DNA of 64,000 nt from Acinetobacter chengduensis (GTDB lineage Bacteria > Pseudomonadota > Gammaproteobacteria > Pseudomonadales > Moraxellaceae): assembly GCF_003664645.1 (NCBI RefSeq), contig NZ_RCHC01000002.1, positions 186,001 through 250,000 on the forward strand, in the 5' to 3' direction. Below the pieces are notes generated by a model that saw only the letters and a list, made by a program, of their open reading frames with translations, did no database searches and was not told the DNA's origin. A program made the position numbers and the translations under genes. Below are positions 56,434 to 64,000 of the stretch, piece after piece. Positions within the stretch are counted from its first letter, which is position 1. Every line of letters begins with the position of its first letter.

Positions 56434-57615
56434 ATGAAAAATAAAATATTCGCAATCCTATTGGCCAGTTTGAGTTTTCAGGTCAACGCTTCTGAAGTAC
56501 AACCAATAGCCAGCGTAATCGTCAATAAGGCATCCGCTGAGCAAGGATTTTTTGTATTTAATTTTGGTGAATATAAAATCACTGCATTACGTGATGGCTC
56601 AATCGATTTAAAGGGAAGTTTATTTAATAAAAACTTAAGTCCAGACGAGCTACAACAGGTATTTTCAAAAGCCAACTTATCTCAAACACAGTATTTACCA
56701 ACCAGTGTGAATACTTTTTTAATTGATGATCTTCATGGGAATTTAACCCTTGTCGATAATGGTGCAGGAAACTGTATGGGCGATAAATTGGGTGCTATGG
56801 CAACCAATATTCAGGCCGCAGGTTATAAGCTACAACATATCAATAGCATTATGCTAACGCATTTACACCTTGATCATGTATGTGGGTTAACACAAAATAA
56901 TTTAGCCGTTTTTCCACTGGCTACGGTCTATGTGAGTGAGCAAGAATTAGCATTTTGGTCGGCAGATCAAGTTTCTGCTCATATCACAGAAGAAAAAAGA
57001 GATAACTACCAAGCCATTGCAACACAAATTAAGACTGTTTTGGCGCCGTATCAAATGTCTAAAAGCTTAAAAACCTTTAAAGCGGGTTCATCTATTAATG
57101 GCATTGAGGTGGTAGAAAGTGCAGGACATACGCCAGGGCATTATTCTTATTTGCTTAAGAGCCAAAATAAGTCTTTGGTCTTTGTAGGGGATATTATTCA
57201 TTCGCATACATTACAGTTTATTGAACCTAAACTTTCGATTGAATTTGATACTGATCCTGTGCAGGCAAGTCAAACACGTGAAGCATTGTTTGCGAAGTAT
57301 GCACAGTCACATACATGGATTGCTGCACCACATTTACCATTTCCTGGGGTGGGGGAAATAGTAGAACTGAGTGCTGGTCATTATGAGTGGAAGCCTTTAG
57401 GCTCTGCAACACCTGCAACACCTGCAACACCTGCAACACCTGCAACACCTGCAACACCTGCAACACCTGTAGTGGCACTAGAAAATACAAGTGAACCGCA
57501 TGTAGAAATACCTGCAGCAGAAGTGGTAATAGCCGAGGTACAAACAACTGTAAAGCCTGTTATTGAGGATGGTGTTGAAACAGAGCAGAGCACAGCCTCG
57601 ACTGCACATCCCTAA
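56434..57615 (+). CDS. Secreted MBL-fold metallo-hydrolase with a repetitive tail
   Basis: A 393-residue exported protein with a Sec signal peptide (cut after about residue 19, FQVNA). The metallo-beta-lactamase fold has THLHLDHVCG (HxHxDH, metal ligands, about 141-150), the downstream His in SAGHTPGHYSYL, and VFVGDIIHS. After the enzyme domain, 7 copies of Ala-Thr-Pro (encoded by a 9-bp unit) and an acidic-to-Val/Thr-rich tail of about 55 residues follow. The family is closest to lactonase-like/quorum-quenching or alkyl sulfatase types by motif only; the substrate is unknown. Confidence 0.85.
   Translation: MKNKIFAILLASLSFQVNASEVQPIASVIVNKASAEQGFFVFNFGEYKITALRDGSIDLKGSLFNKNLSPDELQQVFSKANLSQTQYLPTSVNTFLIDDLHGNLTLVDNGAGNCMGDKLGAMATNIQAAGYKLQHINSIMLTHLHLDHVCGLTQNNLAVFPLATVYVSEQELAFWSADQVSAHITEEKRDNYQAIATQIKTVLAPYQMSKSLKTFKAGSSINGIEVVESAGHTPGHYSYLLKSQNKSLVFVGDIIHSHTLQFIEPKLSIEFDTDPVQASQTREALFAKYAQSHTWIAAPHLPFPGVGEIVELSAGHYEWKPLGSATPATPATPATPATPATPATPVVALENTSEPHVEIPAAEVVIAEVQTTVKPVIEDGVETEQSTASTAHP
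57406..57468 (+). repeat. 9-bp tandem repeat encoding Ala-Thr-Pro
   Basis: Seven uninterrupted copies of GCAACACCT within the 3' part of the metallo-hydrolase gene. Being a multiple of 3, expansion or loss changes tail length but keeps the frame. Confidence 0.98.
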
Positions 57616-57670
57616 TGATTATATCGTGGGCGATCTATTGCTTCTGTACACACGCTGGTAGATAGCGGAT

Positions 57671-57699
57671 AAAAAAAGATGCGAAATGCGTCTTTTTTT
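57671..57699. terminator. Bidirectional terminator
   Basis: AAAAAAAGATGC..GCGTCTTTTTTT hairpin with a GAAA-like loop, between the metallo-hydrolase gene and the RND gene. Confidence 0.85.
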
Positions 57700-57710
57700 A
57701 TGCTGAAACT

Positions 57711-60700
57711 TTACTCTGCCTGATTAGATTTAGGTTTAAACCATGTGCGAATTATCACGAAGGCAAAAGGAATAAAAATTAGTACCAACACTGTACCAAA
57801 GATTACGCCACCAAACACACTCAAGCCAATTTCTTGACGGCTGACTGCACCAGCGCCTTGTGCAAAAATTAATGGGATAACACCAGCACCAAAGGCCAAT
57901 GACGTCATGAGAATTGGGCGAAAACGTAATGAAGCCGCTTCAATGGCAGCATCAATTACGCGTTTGCCTTCGCGTTGTGCCATTGCTGCAAATTCAATAA
58001 TTAAGATGGCATTTTTACACGATAAACCAATGGTTGTAAGCAGTGCGATTTGGAAGTAAATATCATTTGGAAAGCCACCCAAGAATGAAAAGATTACACA
58101 GCCCCCAATCCCTAAAGGAATGGCGATCATAACTGCAGCAGGAATAGACCAGCTTTCGTATAGAGCAGCTAAACAGAGAAAAATAAAACCAATCGAAACT
58201 GCATACAAAAACAGGGCTTGATTACTGGTTTTTTGTTCTTCAAAAGATAATCCACTCCAAGCTAAATCGATATCTTTTGCTTGGTCGACTAAGCTGGCAA
58301 CTTGTTGCATTGCTTGTCCTGAACTCATCGTTGCAGTTTTATCGGCATTGACTTCAAGAGCACTATAGCCATTAAAGCGATTCACCAGTTCTGGACCGCC
58401 AGACCAATTGATGGTGGAGAAGCTTGCAAAAGGCACCATTTCATTTTGATTATTGCGGACAGACCAATATTGTAAGTCTTCAGGTGTTGCACGGAAGGGC
58501 GCATCACTTTGCATCATCACGCGTTTAATCCGGCCTCTATCAATAAAGTCATTGATATATTTACCGCCCAATGCTGCAGATAAAGTGCTGTTAATATCCG
58601 TCATAGCAAGACCCGACGACATCGCGGCTTTAGGGTCGATATTCACCACGAGTTTAGATTTGTCGGGTGCAGCTTTTTTATCAAGGTTTTCAAAGCCAGT
58701 GTATTGTTCAGAATCTTGCTTTAATTGTGTAAATTGCTGATTTAAAAATTGACGACCTTGGCCGTTAATATCACGAATCCAGAAACTTAGGCTGTCGGTA
58801 TCTCCTAAACCAATCACGACAGGTGGGGAGGTGATCATAATTTTTGCATTAGCATGACTACGGAAGTAATCATTGGCGCGTTCACGTATGGCATTGGCAT
58901 TATTTTTTTGCCCAGTACGGACATCCCATGGCTTCAGCTTAATAAAGCCTTGTGCCATGTTCTGGCCTGAACCTGTGCGATTGCTGCCATAACGGAGCAT
59001 GATTAAGTCAACATTGCTTTTTTCTTGTTCTAAAAAGTAATCACGTACCGACTCACCAACCTTCATAGTTTCTGACATTGGTGCATTGTCTTGTAAGGTA
59101 ATTTGTACGCTTAGGCGGCCTTGGTCTTCATTGGGTAAAAAGCTGGTAGGCAAGGCACGATAAAATAATGCAAACACTAAAATGAGTGCTGAAATGATCA
59201 CAACACTCATCCATTTAAAATCAATGATGGCATGACTGAGTTGCAGGTATTTATCTTTGATTCGTTCAAGCTGATAGTTAAATCGAGTCGCCCAAGTAAA
59301 AGGTTGTGTTGTCGGTTTTAAAATGAGAGCACATAATGCTGGAGTCAGCACTAAAGCGACCGCAAGCGAGATTGACATTGCGGTAATTAAAGTCAGCGAA
59401 AATTGGCGATAAATTACCCCAGTAGAACCGCCAAAAAAAGCCATTGGAATAAATACAGCCGTGAGCACCAAGGTGATACCAACTAGCGCTCCACTAATTT
59501 CATGCATAGAAGCGAGAGAGGCTTGTTTGGCATCCAGCTGCTGTTCGTGCATCAGCCGTTCGACGTTTTCAACCACCACAATGGCATCGTCTACCAGTAA
59601 GCCAATGGCGAGTACCAATGCAAATAAGGTGAGGGTATTAATACTCAAACCTAAAACAAGCAATACAGCCATAGTGCCTAAAATAACCACTGGAACTGTA
59701 ATTGCAGGAATTAAAGTCGCGCGCCAACTTTGCAAAAATAGGAACATGACCGCAATTACTAAAAGAATGGCTTCAAATAAGGTTTTGACCACTTCTTTAA
59801 TGGATTCACGGACAAATGGTGTGTTATCACTCGGATAAACCAGTTTATAGCCAGCGGGTAAAGACTTTGACAGATGCTCAACTGTGTCTTGAATGCGTTT
59901 AGCTGTTTGAATGGCATTGGCACCAGAAGCTAAGGAGATCGCCATGCCAGCAGAAGGGTAGCCATTAATGGTGTTGTACGCTTGGTAATTTTCTGCACCT
60001 AACTCAACCCGTGCGACATCTTTTAAATAAACAAAGCTACCATCAACATTGGCTTTTAAAATAATATTTTGAAATTCTTCAGGAGTTTTTAAGCGTGAGC
60101 CAGAGCTAACTTTGGCATTTAAGTATTGTTCTTGCGCGGTAGGAAGTTCACCAATACCACCAGCTGCCACTTGGGTATTTTGTGCTTCAACGGCTTTTTG
60201 AATATCACTTGGAATCAGGTTGTATTTTTTTAGTTGATTTGGATTTAACCAAATACGCATGGCAAATTTTGAACCAAATACATCTACTTCACCTACGCCT
60301 TCAACGCGTCCTAATTCACTCTCTAAATGTGTTAATAAATAATCAGACAGTTCAATATTGCTACTTTTATGCTGCTCATCATAGAGGCCAATGACCATAT
60401 AGGTGTCGCCTAAGGACTTGAGAACTCTCACCCCTTGGCGTTGCACATCGTCTGGTAAACGACTTAAGACACTATTAATAGAGTTTTGTACTTGAACCTG
60501 TGCTGTATCTGGATCAGTACCATTTTCAAAACTAATGTTAATTCGGCTACGGCCATTAGCATCACTGCTGGAGCTAAAATACAGTAAATGATCAAGTCCT
60601 GTAATTTGCTGCTCTAATATTTGGGTTACGCTTTCTTCTACAGTTTGTGCGTCTGCACCTGAATAGTTGGCACTAATAGAAATACGGGGAGGTGCAATAT

Positions 60701-60812
60701 CTGGATAACGCTCTACAGGTAAATTTAATAATGCAAATACACCAGCAACCATCACAAAAATGGCCAGTACAAAGGCAAAAATAGGGCGCTGGATAAAATA
60801 TTTAGAGAGCAT
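57711..60812 (-). CDS. HAE1-type RND efflux pump permease
   Basis: A 1033-residue inner-membrane proton-driven drug exporter permease of the hydrophobe/amphiphile efflux family (AcrB, MexB, AdeB relatives). The start MLSKYFIQRPIFAFVLAIF is typical, as is the proton relay pair Asp-Asp in VLAIGLLVDDAIVVVENVERL (split at about 402-422). Twelve transmembrane helices and two large periplasmic loops are evident. It clearly differs in sequence from the A. baumannii AdeB and AdeJ types I know. No adaptor (MFP) or outer-membrane gene is next to it, so partners must be elsewhere or it is orphaned. Substrates unknown. Confidence 0.92.
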   Translation of the reverse strand: MLSKYFIQRPIFAFVLAIFVMVAGVFALLNLPVERYPDIAPPRISISANYSGADAQTVEESVTQILEQQITGLDHLLYFSSSSDANGRSRINISFENGTDPDTAQVQVQNSINSVLSRLPDDVQRQGVRVLKSLGDTYMVIGLYDEQHKSSNIELSDYLLTHLESELGRVEGVGEVDVFGSKFAMRIWLNPNQLKKYNLIPSDIQKAVEAQNTQVAAGGIGELPTAQEQYLNAKVSSGSRLKTPEEFQNIILKANVDGSFVYLKDVARVELGAENYQAYNTINGYPSAGMAISLASGANAIQTAKRIQDTVEHLSKSLPAGYKLVYPSDNTPFVRESIKEVVKTLFEAILLVIAVMFLFLQSWRATLIPAITVPVVILGTMAVLLVLGLSINTLTLFALVLAIGLLVDDAIVVVENVERLMHEQQLDAKQASLASMHEISGALVGITLVLTAVFIPMAFFGGSTGVIYRQFSLTLITAMSISLAVALVLTPALCALILKPTTQPFTWATRFNYQLERIKDKYLQLSHAIIDFKWMSVVIISALILVFALFYRALPTSFLPNEDQGRLSVQITLQDNAPMSETMKVGESVRDYFLEQEKSNVDLIMLRYGSNRTGSGQNMAQGFIKLKPWDVRTGQKNNANAIRERANDYFRSHANAKIMITSPPVVIGLGDTDSLSFWIRDINGQGRQFLNQQFTQLKQDSEQYTGFENLDKKAAPDKSKLVVNIDPKAAMSSGLAMTDINSTLSAALGGKYINDFIDRGRIKRVMMQSDAPFRATPEDLQYWSVRNNQNEMVPFASFSTINWSGGPELVNRFNGYSALEVNADKTATMSSGQAMQQVASLVDQAKDIDLAWSGLSFEEQKTSNQALFLYAVSIGFIFLCLAALYESWSIPAAVMIAIPLGIGGCVIFSFLGGFPNDIYFQIALLTTIGLSCKNAILIIEFAAMAQREGKRVIDAAIEAASLRFRPILMTSLAFGAGVIPLIFAQGAGAVSRQEIGLSVFGGVIFGTVLVLIFIPFAFVIIRTWFKPKSNQAE

Positions 60813-61354
60813 AATTTAATCACTTTCCATCGCGCTGAAAAGTTCCATCTATTGGTTAAGCATAAGAGCGCCAACGCTTTAAATCAGTCAAAACTGACTG
60901 AGCATAAACACGAAAATTACTGTCTACTTATATACTACAAACATGAATAAAAAATGTAGCTTAGGCAACAAGTTTTAAAATAATTACTATTTCAATAACT
61001 TTCCAAGATGTGATTGAGCATCAAGGTGTTACAAATGTAAATTGAAGGCATGATTAGATTTGAGCAAAATGTGGCTAGTTGATATGCGAGAGCACTTAAC
61101 TGTATTAATTCATTGAATTGTTTATGCTAAAAAGATTTTGATTCATTTAAGCCTCTTAATTTTTGTGTATGCTACGTTTGGTTAAAGTAAAAGAATCAAT
61201 CAGACGTTTTATTTGGTCTCAATATTTATAGATTTTGTTGAAGCGTATATCTGAATCTGAGCTGATTTTGAGGGGGGGAGTTAACCACTTTAAAAATTAA
61301 AAATGAAGTTCACAAAAACATAAATATGACATGATGAAGTAATTGGAGGCGATG
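60813..61354. other. Divergent region between the RND gene and mgtE
   Basis: 542 bases with no convincing ORF. It includes an 18-bp interrupted palindrome near the RND gene (60884-60901) and a short G7 tract at about 61268-61276 upstream of mgtE. Promoters cannot be assigned with confidence. Confidence 0.5.
60884..60901. promoter_or_regulatory. Interrupted palindrome upstream of the RND gene
   Basis: TCAGTC, 6 bases, GACTGA. It lies 72-89 bases before the RND start codon, a likely place for an operator. No regulator gene is adjacent to bind it. Confidence 0.4.
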
Positions 61355-62695
61355 ATGATTGAAATAGAAAACTTAGTTGCGCAAATAAATACCGCAGTCC
61401 AGTCCCAGCAATATGAAGAAGCCAACCACTTACTACAATATTTAAATGCGGCCGACATTGCGTTGGTTTTACAGCATTTTGATCCATGGCATCAGGTTGA
61501 ATTATTACATTTATTAAGTAATAAAGCAGATGTATTTTCATTTTATAGCCCAGCACAACGCGTTAGGTTAGCCGAGCAACTGAATATTACAGATTTGGTT
61601 GAGATTATTGAACAAATGCACTCCGATGATAGTGCAGATTTGGTCAAAGCTTTATCGCCGATAGTACAAAAGCAGTTATATACCCGACTTAGTTTAAACA
61701 AGCGCCTACAAATTCGTTCCTTAGCTGCATATCAGGAAGAATCTGCTGGTGCAATTATGAGTTTGGACGTTGCCACCTTGCCTGCAGAAATTACTATTCA
61801 GCATGCAATTGAGCAACTCAGACAAGACACCTCCAATCCAGATACTCTGTACCAAATTTATATCGTGAATGAGCACAAGCAACTGCAAGGTGTAATCTCA
61901 TTACGAGAAATTATTTTGGCAAATCCTGAGGATATCGTTGCCGATGTGATGCATAAAGAAGTGATTTATGCACATGTGGATGATGACCAGGAAAGTGTGG
62001 TAAAAAAACTCAGTTATTATGATTTTATTGCTTTACCTATCGTCAATGATCAAATGCAATTGCTGGGGATTGTGACTTATGACGATGCTTTGGACGTGGT
62101 CAGTGAAGAAGCCACCGAGGATTTTTTAAAATCGGGTGCGGTGAATGCCAATAGCAAACTGAGTTTAAAAACAGCGCCGATCTTACAGCTATATCAAAAG
62201 CGTGTATTTTGGCTGGTGTTTTTAGTGTTTGGTAGTTTGCTATCGGGATTTGGAATTGCACACTTTGAAGATATTATTGCCTCGAATTTGGTGCTGGTCT
62301 TCTTTTTACCTTTATTGGTGGGCAGTGGCGGTAATGCCGGATCACAATCAGCGACCTTAATGGTACGGGCCTTAGCTACGGGCGATGTTCACTTCAAAGA
62401 TTGGTTTTATCTGATTGGTCGTGAAAGTTTGGTCGCAATATGTTTAGGTGGCACGATGGCTATTGCTGTCTCGGCCTTAGGGTATTACCGTGGTGATTCC
62501 ATGGTTGCTTTGGTGCTGGCATTAAGCATGATGGCAATTGTGATGTTGGGTTGTTTAATTGGTATGAGCCTGCCATTTATATTAAATCGTATGGGACTTG
62601 ACCCTGCGAGTGCATCTGCACCATTGGTGACATCAATTTGCGATGCTTCTGGCGTATTAGTCTACTTATTTATTGCATCCCAATTGTTACTTTAA
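61355..62695 (+). CDS. mgtE: Magnesium transporter MgtE
   Basis: MgtE is a Mg2+-gated Mg2+ channel. The 446-residue protein has an N domain (about 1-130), two CBS domains (about 135-255, with IVADVMHKEVIYAHVDDD), a linker helix and five transmembrane helices (about 280-446). The pore motifs PLLVGSGGNAGSQSATLMVRALATGDV (in pieces) and TSICDASGVLVYLFIA are present. The frame opens at a TTG at 61343, but GGAGG at 61345-61349 is properly spaced for the ATG at 61355, so that is the start. No M-box riboswitch is seen in the leader. Confidence 0.95.
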   Translation: MIEIENLVAQINTAVQSQQYEEANHLLQYLNAADIALVLQHFDPWHQVELLHLLSNKADVFSFYSPAQRVRLAEQLNITDLVEIIEQMHSDDSADLVKALSPIVQKQLYTRLSLNKRLQIRSLAAYQEESAGAIMSLDVATLPAEITIQHAIEQLRQDTSNPDTLYQIYIVNEHKQLQGVISLREIILANPEDIVADVMHKEVIYAHVDDDQESVVKKLSYYDFIALPIVNDQMQLLGIVTYDDALDVVSEEATEDFLKSGAVNANSKLSLKTAPILQLYQKRVFWLVFLVFGSLLSGFGIAHFEDIIASNLVLVFFLPLLVGSGGNAGSQSATLMVRALATGDVHFKDWFYLIGRESLVAICLGGTMAIAVSALGYYRGDSMVALVLALSMMAIVMLGCLIGMSLPFILNRMGLDPASASAPLVTSICDASGVLVYLFIASQLLL

Positions 62696-62756
62696 CGATG
62701 TCAGTATGGATAAGAAACTCATGTTTTGCTTTATTTAACTGTATTTGGATAACAAA

Positions 62757-63353
62757 ATGACTGAAAATAAGCAGATCAAAAATCTAGAAAAAAAACTGTC
62801 TGAGCAAGAGGTGATTCGCTTAGAGCGCGACTTAGCTAAGTTTGCCAATATGATGGATTCTGTGGTGAGAATTCCATTTACCAAGCAAGGCGTAGGCGCA
62901 GATGCTGCTTTAAGTACTATTCCAATTGCAGGCGATATCGCAGGTTTTGTTCTGACCTGTTATGCCATTATGAAAGCAAAACAAATTGGTGTGCCTCAGC
63001 ATAAGTTGAATCCTGTTATGAAAATGGCGATGGCCGATGCTGTAGTGGGCTTTATTCCGATTGTTGGAACGGTATTTGATGTTTTTATTCGTCCAAGTCG
63101 TAAGGCTTTAGATATCGTCCATACGCATATCCGTGAGGAATACCAAATCCATAGTGACTCTCATATCGTTCATCCTTTTTTGCATGAGCAATTAGAACAA
63201 AAGCAACAGCATTCAGCATTTTGGCGTAATCCAATTGTGGCTTGGATCTGGATTCATATTCCAGATTTGTTGGGTTTACTGTTTATTTTATTACTGTGCT
63301 TTGCCATGTGGATGGGTGGGGTTTGGTTGTGGCAATGGATACAAAGTTTTTAA
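62757..63353 (+). CDS. DUF4112 domain-containing protein
   Basis: A 198-residue protein with the DUF4112 signature ALSTIPIAGDIAGFVLTCYA (about 45-64) and ADAVVGFIPIVGTVFDVFIRPSRKA (about 85-109), then a hydrophobic C-terminal helix that anchors it in the membrane (IPDLLGLLFILLLCFAMWMG). I use the ATG at 62757 (MTENKQIKNLEKK), with a GGA about 8 bases upstream, rather than the TTG at 62745. Role unknown. It follows mgtE by 61 bases and may share its transcript. Confidence 0.85.
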   Translation: MTENKQIKNLEKKLSEQEVIRLERDLAKFANMMDSVVRIPFTKQGVGADAALSTIPIAGDIAGFVLTCYAIMKAKQIGVPQHKLNPVMKMAMADAVVGFIPIVGTVFDVFIRPSRKALDIVHTHIREEYQIHSDSHIVHPFLHEQLEQKQQHSAFWRNPIVAWIWIHIPDLLGLLFILLLCFAMWMGGVWLWQWIQSF

Positions 63354-63385
63354 TTGCTAATGTATTTAAACCTGTAATGTAGATA

Positions 63386-63418
63386 TAAAAAAGCCTCCAT
63401 GAAGGAGGCTTTTTTTAT
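63386..63418. terminator. Bidirectional terminator
   Basis: AAAAAAGCCTCC..GGAGGCTTTTTTT hairpin between the DUF4112 gene and the htpX 3' end. Confidence 0.9.
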
Positions 63419-63436
63419 CGAATCGTTAAGCTAACA

Positions 63437-64000
63437 TTATGGGCAATCTAATTGCTGTAATGCGGCAACACGTTGTTCGATGGTAGGGTGAGTCTGGAAC
63501 AAAGCCGCTAAGCTGAAACCTTCTTCACGTCCTGCAGAAATTGCAAAAGCTTTCATTTCTTTAGGCATAGCATCTGGCATTTCAGATTCTGCTTGTAAAC
63601 GTAACAATGCAGAAATCATGGCTTGTTTGCCTGCAAGGCGAGCACCCGCTTCGTCTGCACGGTATTCGCGGTAACGCGAGAACCACATCACGATTGATGA
63701 AGCAAGAATACCAAATACAATATCCAGCACAATAGTAATCACAAAATAAGCGATACCTGGTGCTTCACCTTCTTCGCGACCAAAGACATTACGGTCGATA
63801 AAATCACCTGCAACACGTGCAAAGAACATCACAAAGGCGTTGACTACACCTTGAACTAAAGCCAAGGTCACCATGTCGCCATTGGCTACGTGGCCAATCT
63901 CGTGTGCCAATACCGCGCGAAGTTCGTCTTTATTCATACGCTCAAGCAAACCTGTTGAAACAGCGACAAGTGCGTCGTTTTTGTTCCAACCTGTTGCGAA
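63437..64000 (-). CDS. htpX: Membrane zinc metalloprotease HtpX, C-terminal part (runs off the right edge)
   Basis: HtpX degrades damaged inner-membrane proteins, partly overlapping FtsH. The last 187 residues are present; the N-terminal two helices are beyond the window. The zinc site [11 protein letters not shown] and the downstream third ligand in [15 protein letters not shown] are intact, as is [22 protein letters not shown] at the edge. An internal ATG at 63949 is not the start, because the frame continues conserved to the window end. Confidence 0.95.
   Translation of the reverse strand, partial: FATGWNKNDALVAVSTGLLERMNKDELRAVLAHEIGHVANGDMVTLALVQGVVNAFVMFFARVAGDFIDRNVFGREEGEAPGIAYFVITIVLDIVFGILASSIVMWFSRYREYRADEAGARLAGKQAMISALLRLQAESEMPDAMPKEMKAFAISAGREEGFSLAALFQTHPTIEQRVAALQQLDCP

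Noticed and set aside
57227-57593. Two open frames opposite the metallo-hydrolase tail (repeated VLQ and AGV units)
   Set aside because: They arise from the complement of the 9-bp repeat and have no start signals.
61268-61276. G7 tract upstream of mgtE as a phase-variation switch
   Set aside because: It is short, outside any recognised promoter spacing and lies 80 bases from the start codon, so there is nothing to support switching.
61000-61354. M-box (magnesium) riboswitch before mgtE
   Set aside because: The conserved M-box core is absent, and the class is mainly found in Gram-positive bacteria.

Overview
The window is a stretch of chromosomal core genome from a gamma-proteobacterium of the Moraxellaceae, almost certainly Acinetobacter. 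The evidence is the low-to-moderate GC content, an ABZJ_00895-type small membrane protein, a sigma-70 with a long acidic insert, a long-form (534 aa) isocitrate lyase, an FMN riboswitch on a stand-alone ribB, and housekeeping proteins that read as Acinetobacter-like throughout. I cannot name the species from sequence alone. There is no prophage, insertion sequence, CRISPR array or rRNA operon.

Layout. 1-9.2 kb: a cut-off iron alcohol dehydrogenase with an SCP2-like partner, lipB, ybeD, rpoD, a small acidic protein, a UPF0149 protein, membrane proteins (ABZJ_00895, DedA), trhO, a DUF1289 protein and a LysE exporter. 9.2-14.1 kb: a tetR/HPP-family divergent pair around a perfect 24-bp palindrome, ribB under an FMN riboswitch, and an overlapping DUF2157/GDYXXLXY membrane pair. 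14.2-25.1 kb: panD, pth, rplY, prs, four identical tRNA-Gln genes, ispE, lolB, a TPR protein, hemA, dnaG, bamD. 25.2-31.4 kb: rluD, pgeF, a flavodoxin-like protein, an uncharacterised secreted protein, smpB, coaD, a ferredoxin, rnpB and tRNA-Met. 31.4-33.7 kb is the most accessory-looking part: a decayed coiled-coil membrane gene, a CatB-like acetyltransferase and an LCMT-like methyltransferase. 33.9-45.4 kb: greA, carB, carA (with a structured leader), a phasin-like coiled-coil protein, a DOMON-like protein, yhbY, rlmE, ftsH, folP, a DUF5713-like protein and tRNA-Leu. 45.6-64 kb: a PhoD-type phosphatase, two unknown proteins, a CitMHS transporter, a CNNM/CBS protein, a LysR regulator beside aceA, dgkA, a secreted metallo-beta-lactamase-fold protein with a nonapeptide-coding-style DNA repeat tail, an RND pump permease without adjacent partners, mgtE, a DUF4112 protein and the 3' part of htpX.

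How genes work together: rplY, pth, rnpB, the tRNAs, smpB, rlmE, yhbY and trhO all serve translation or RNA maturation; lolB, bamD and ispE serve envelope biogenesis; carA and carB make carbamoyl phosphate; panD and coaD both feed coenzyme A synthesis. No clearly new multi-gene system is visible. The strongest candidates for new biology are small: a nested hairpin with two U-tracts in the carA leader, the tetR/HPP operator, the secreted 474-aa protein with an LDDxELSxVxGQ motif, and the frameshifted gene next to tRNA-Met.
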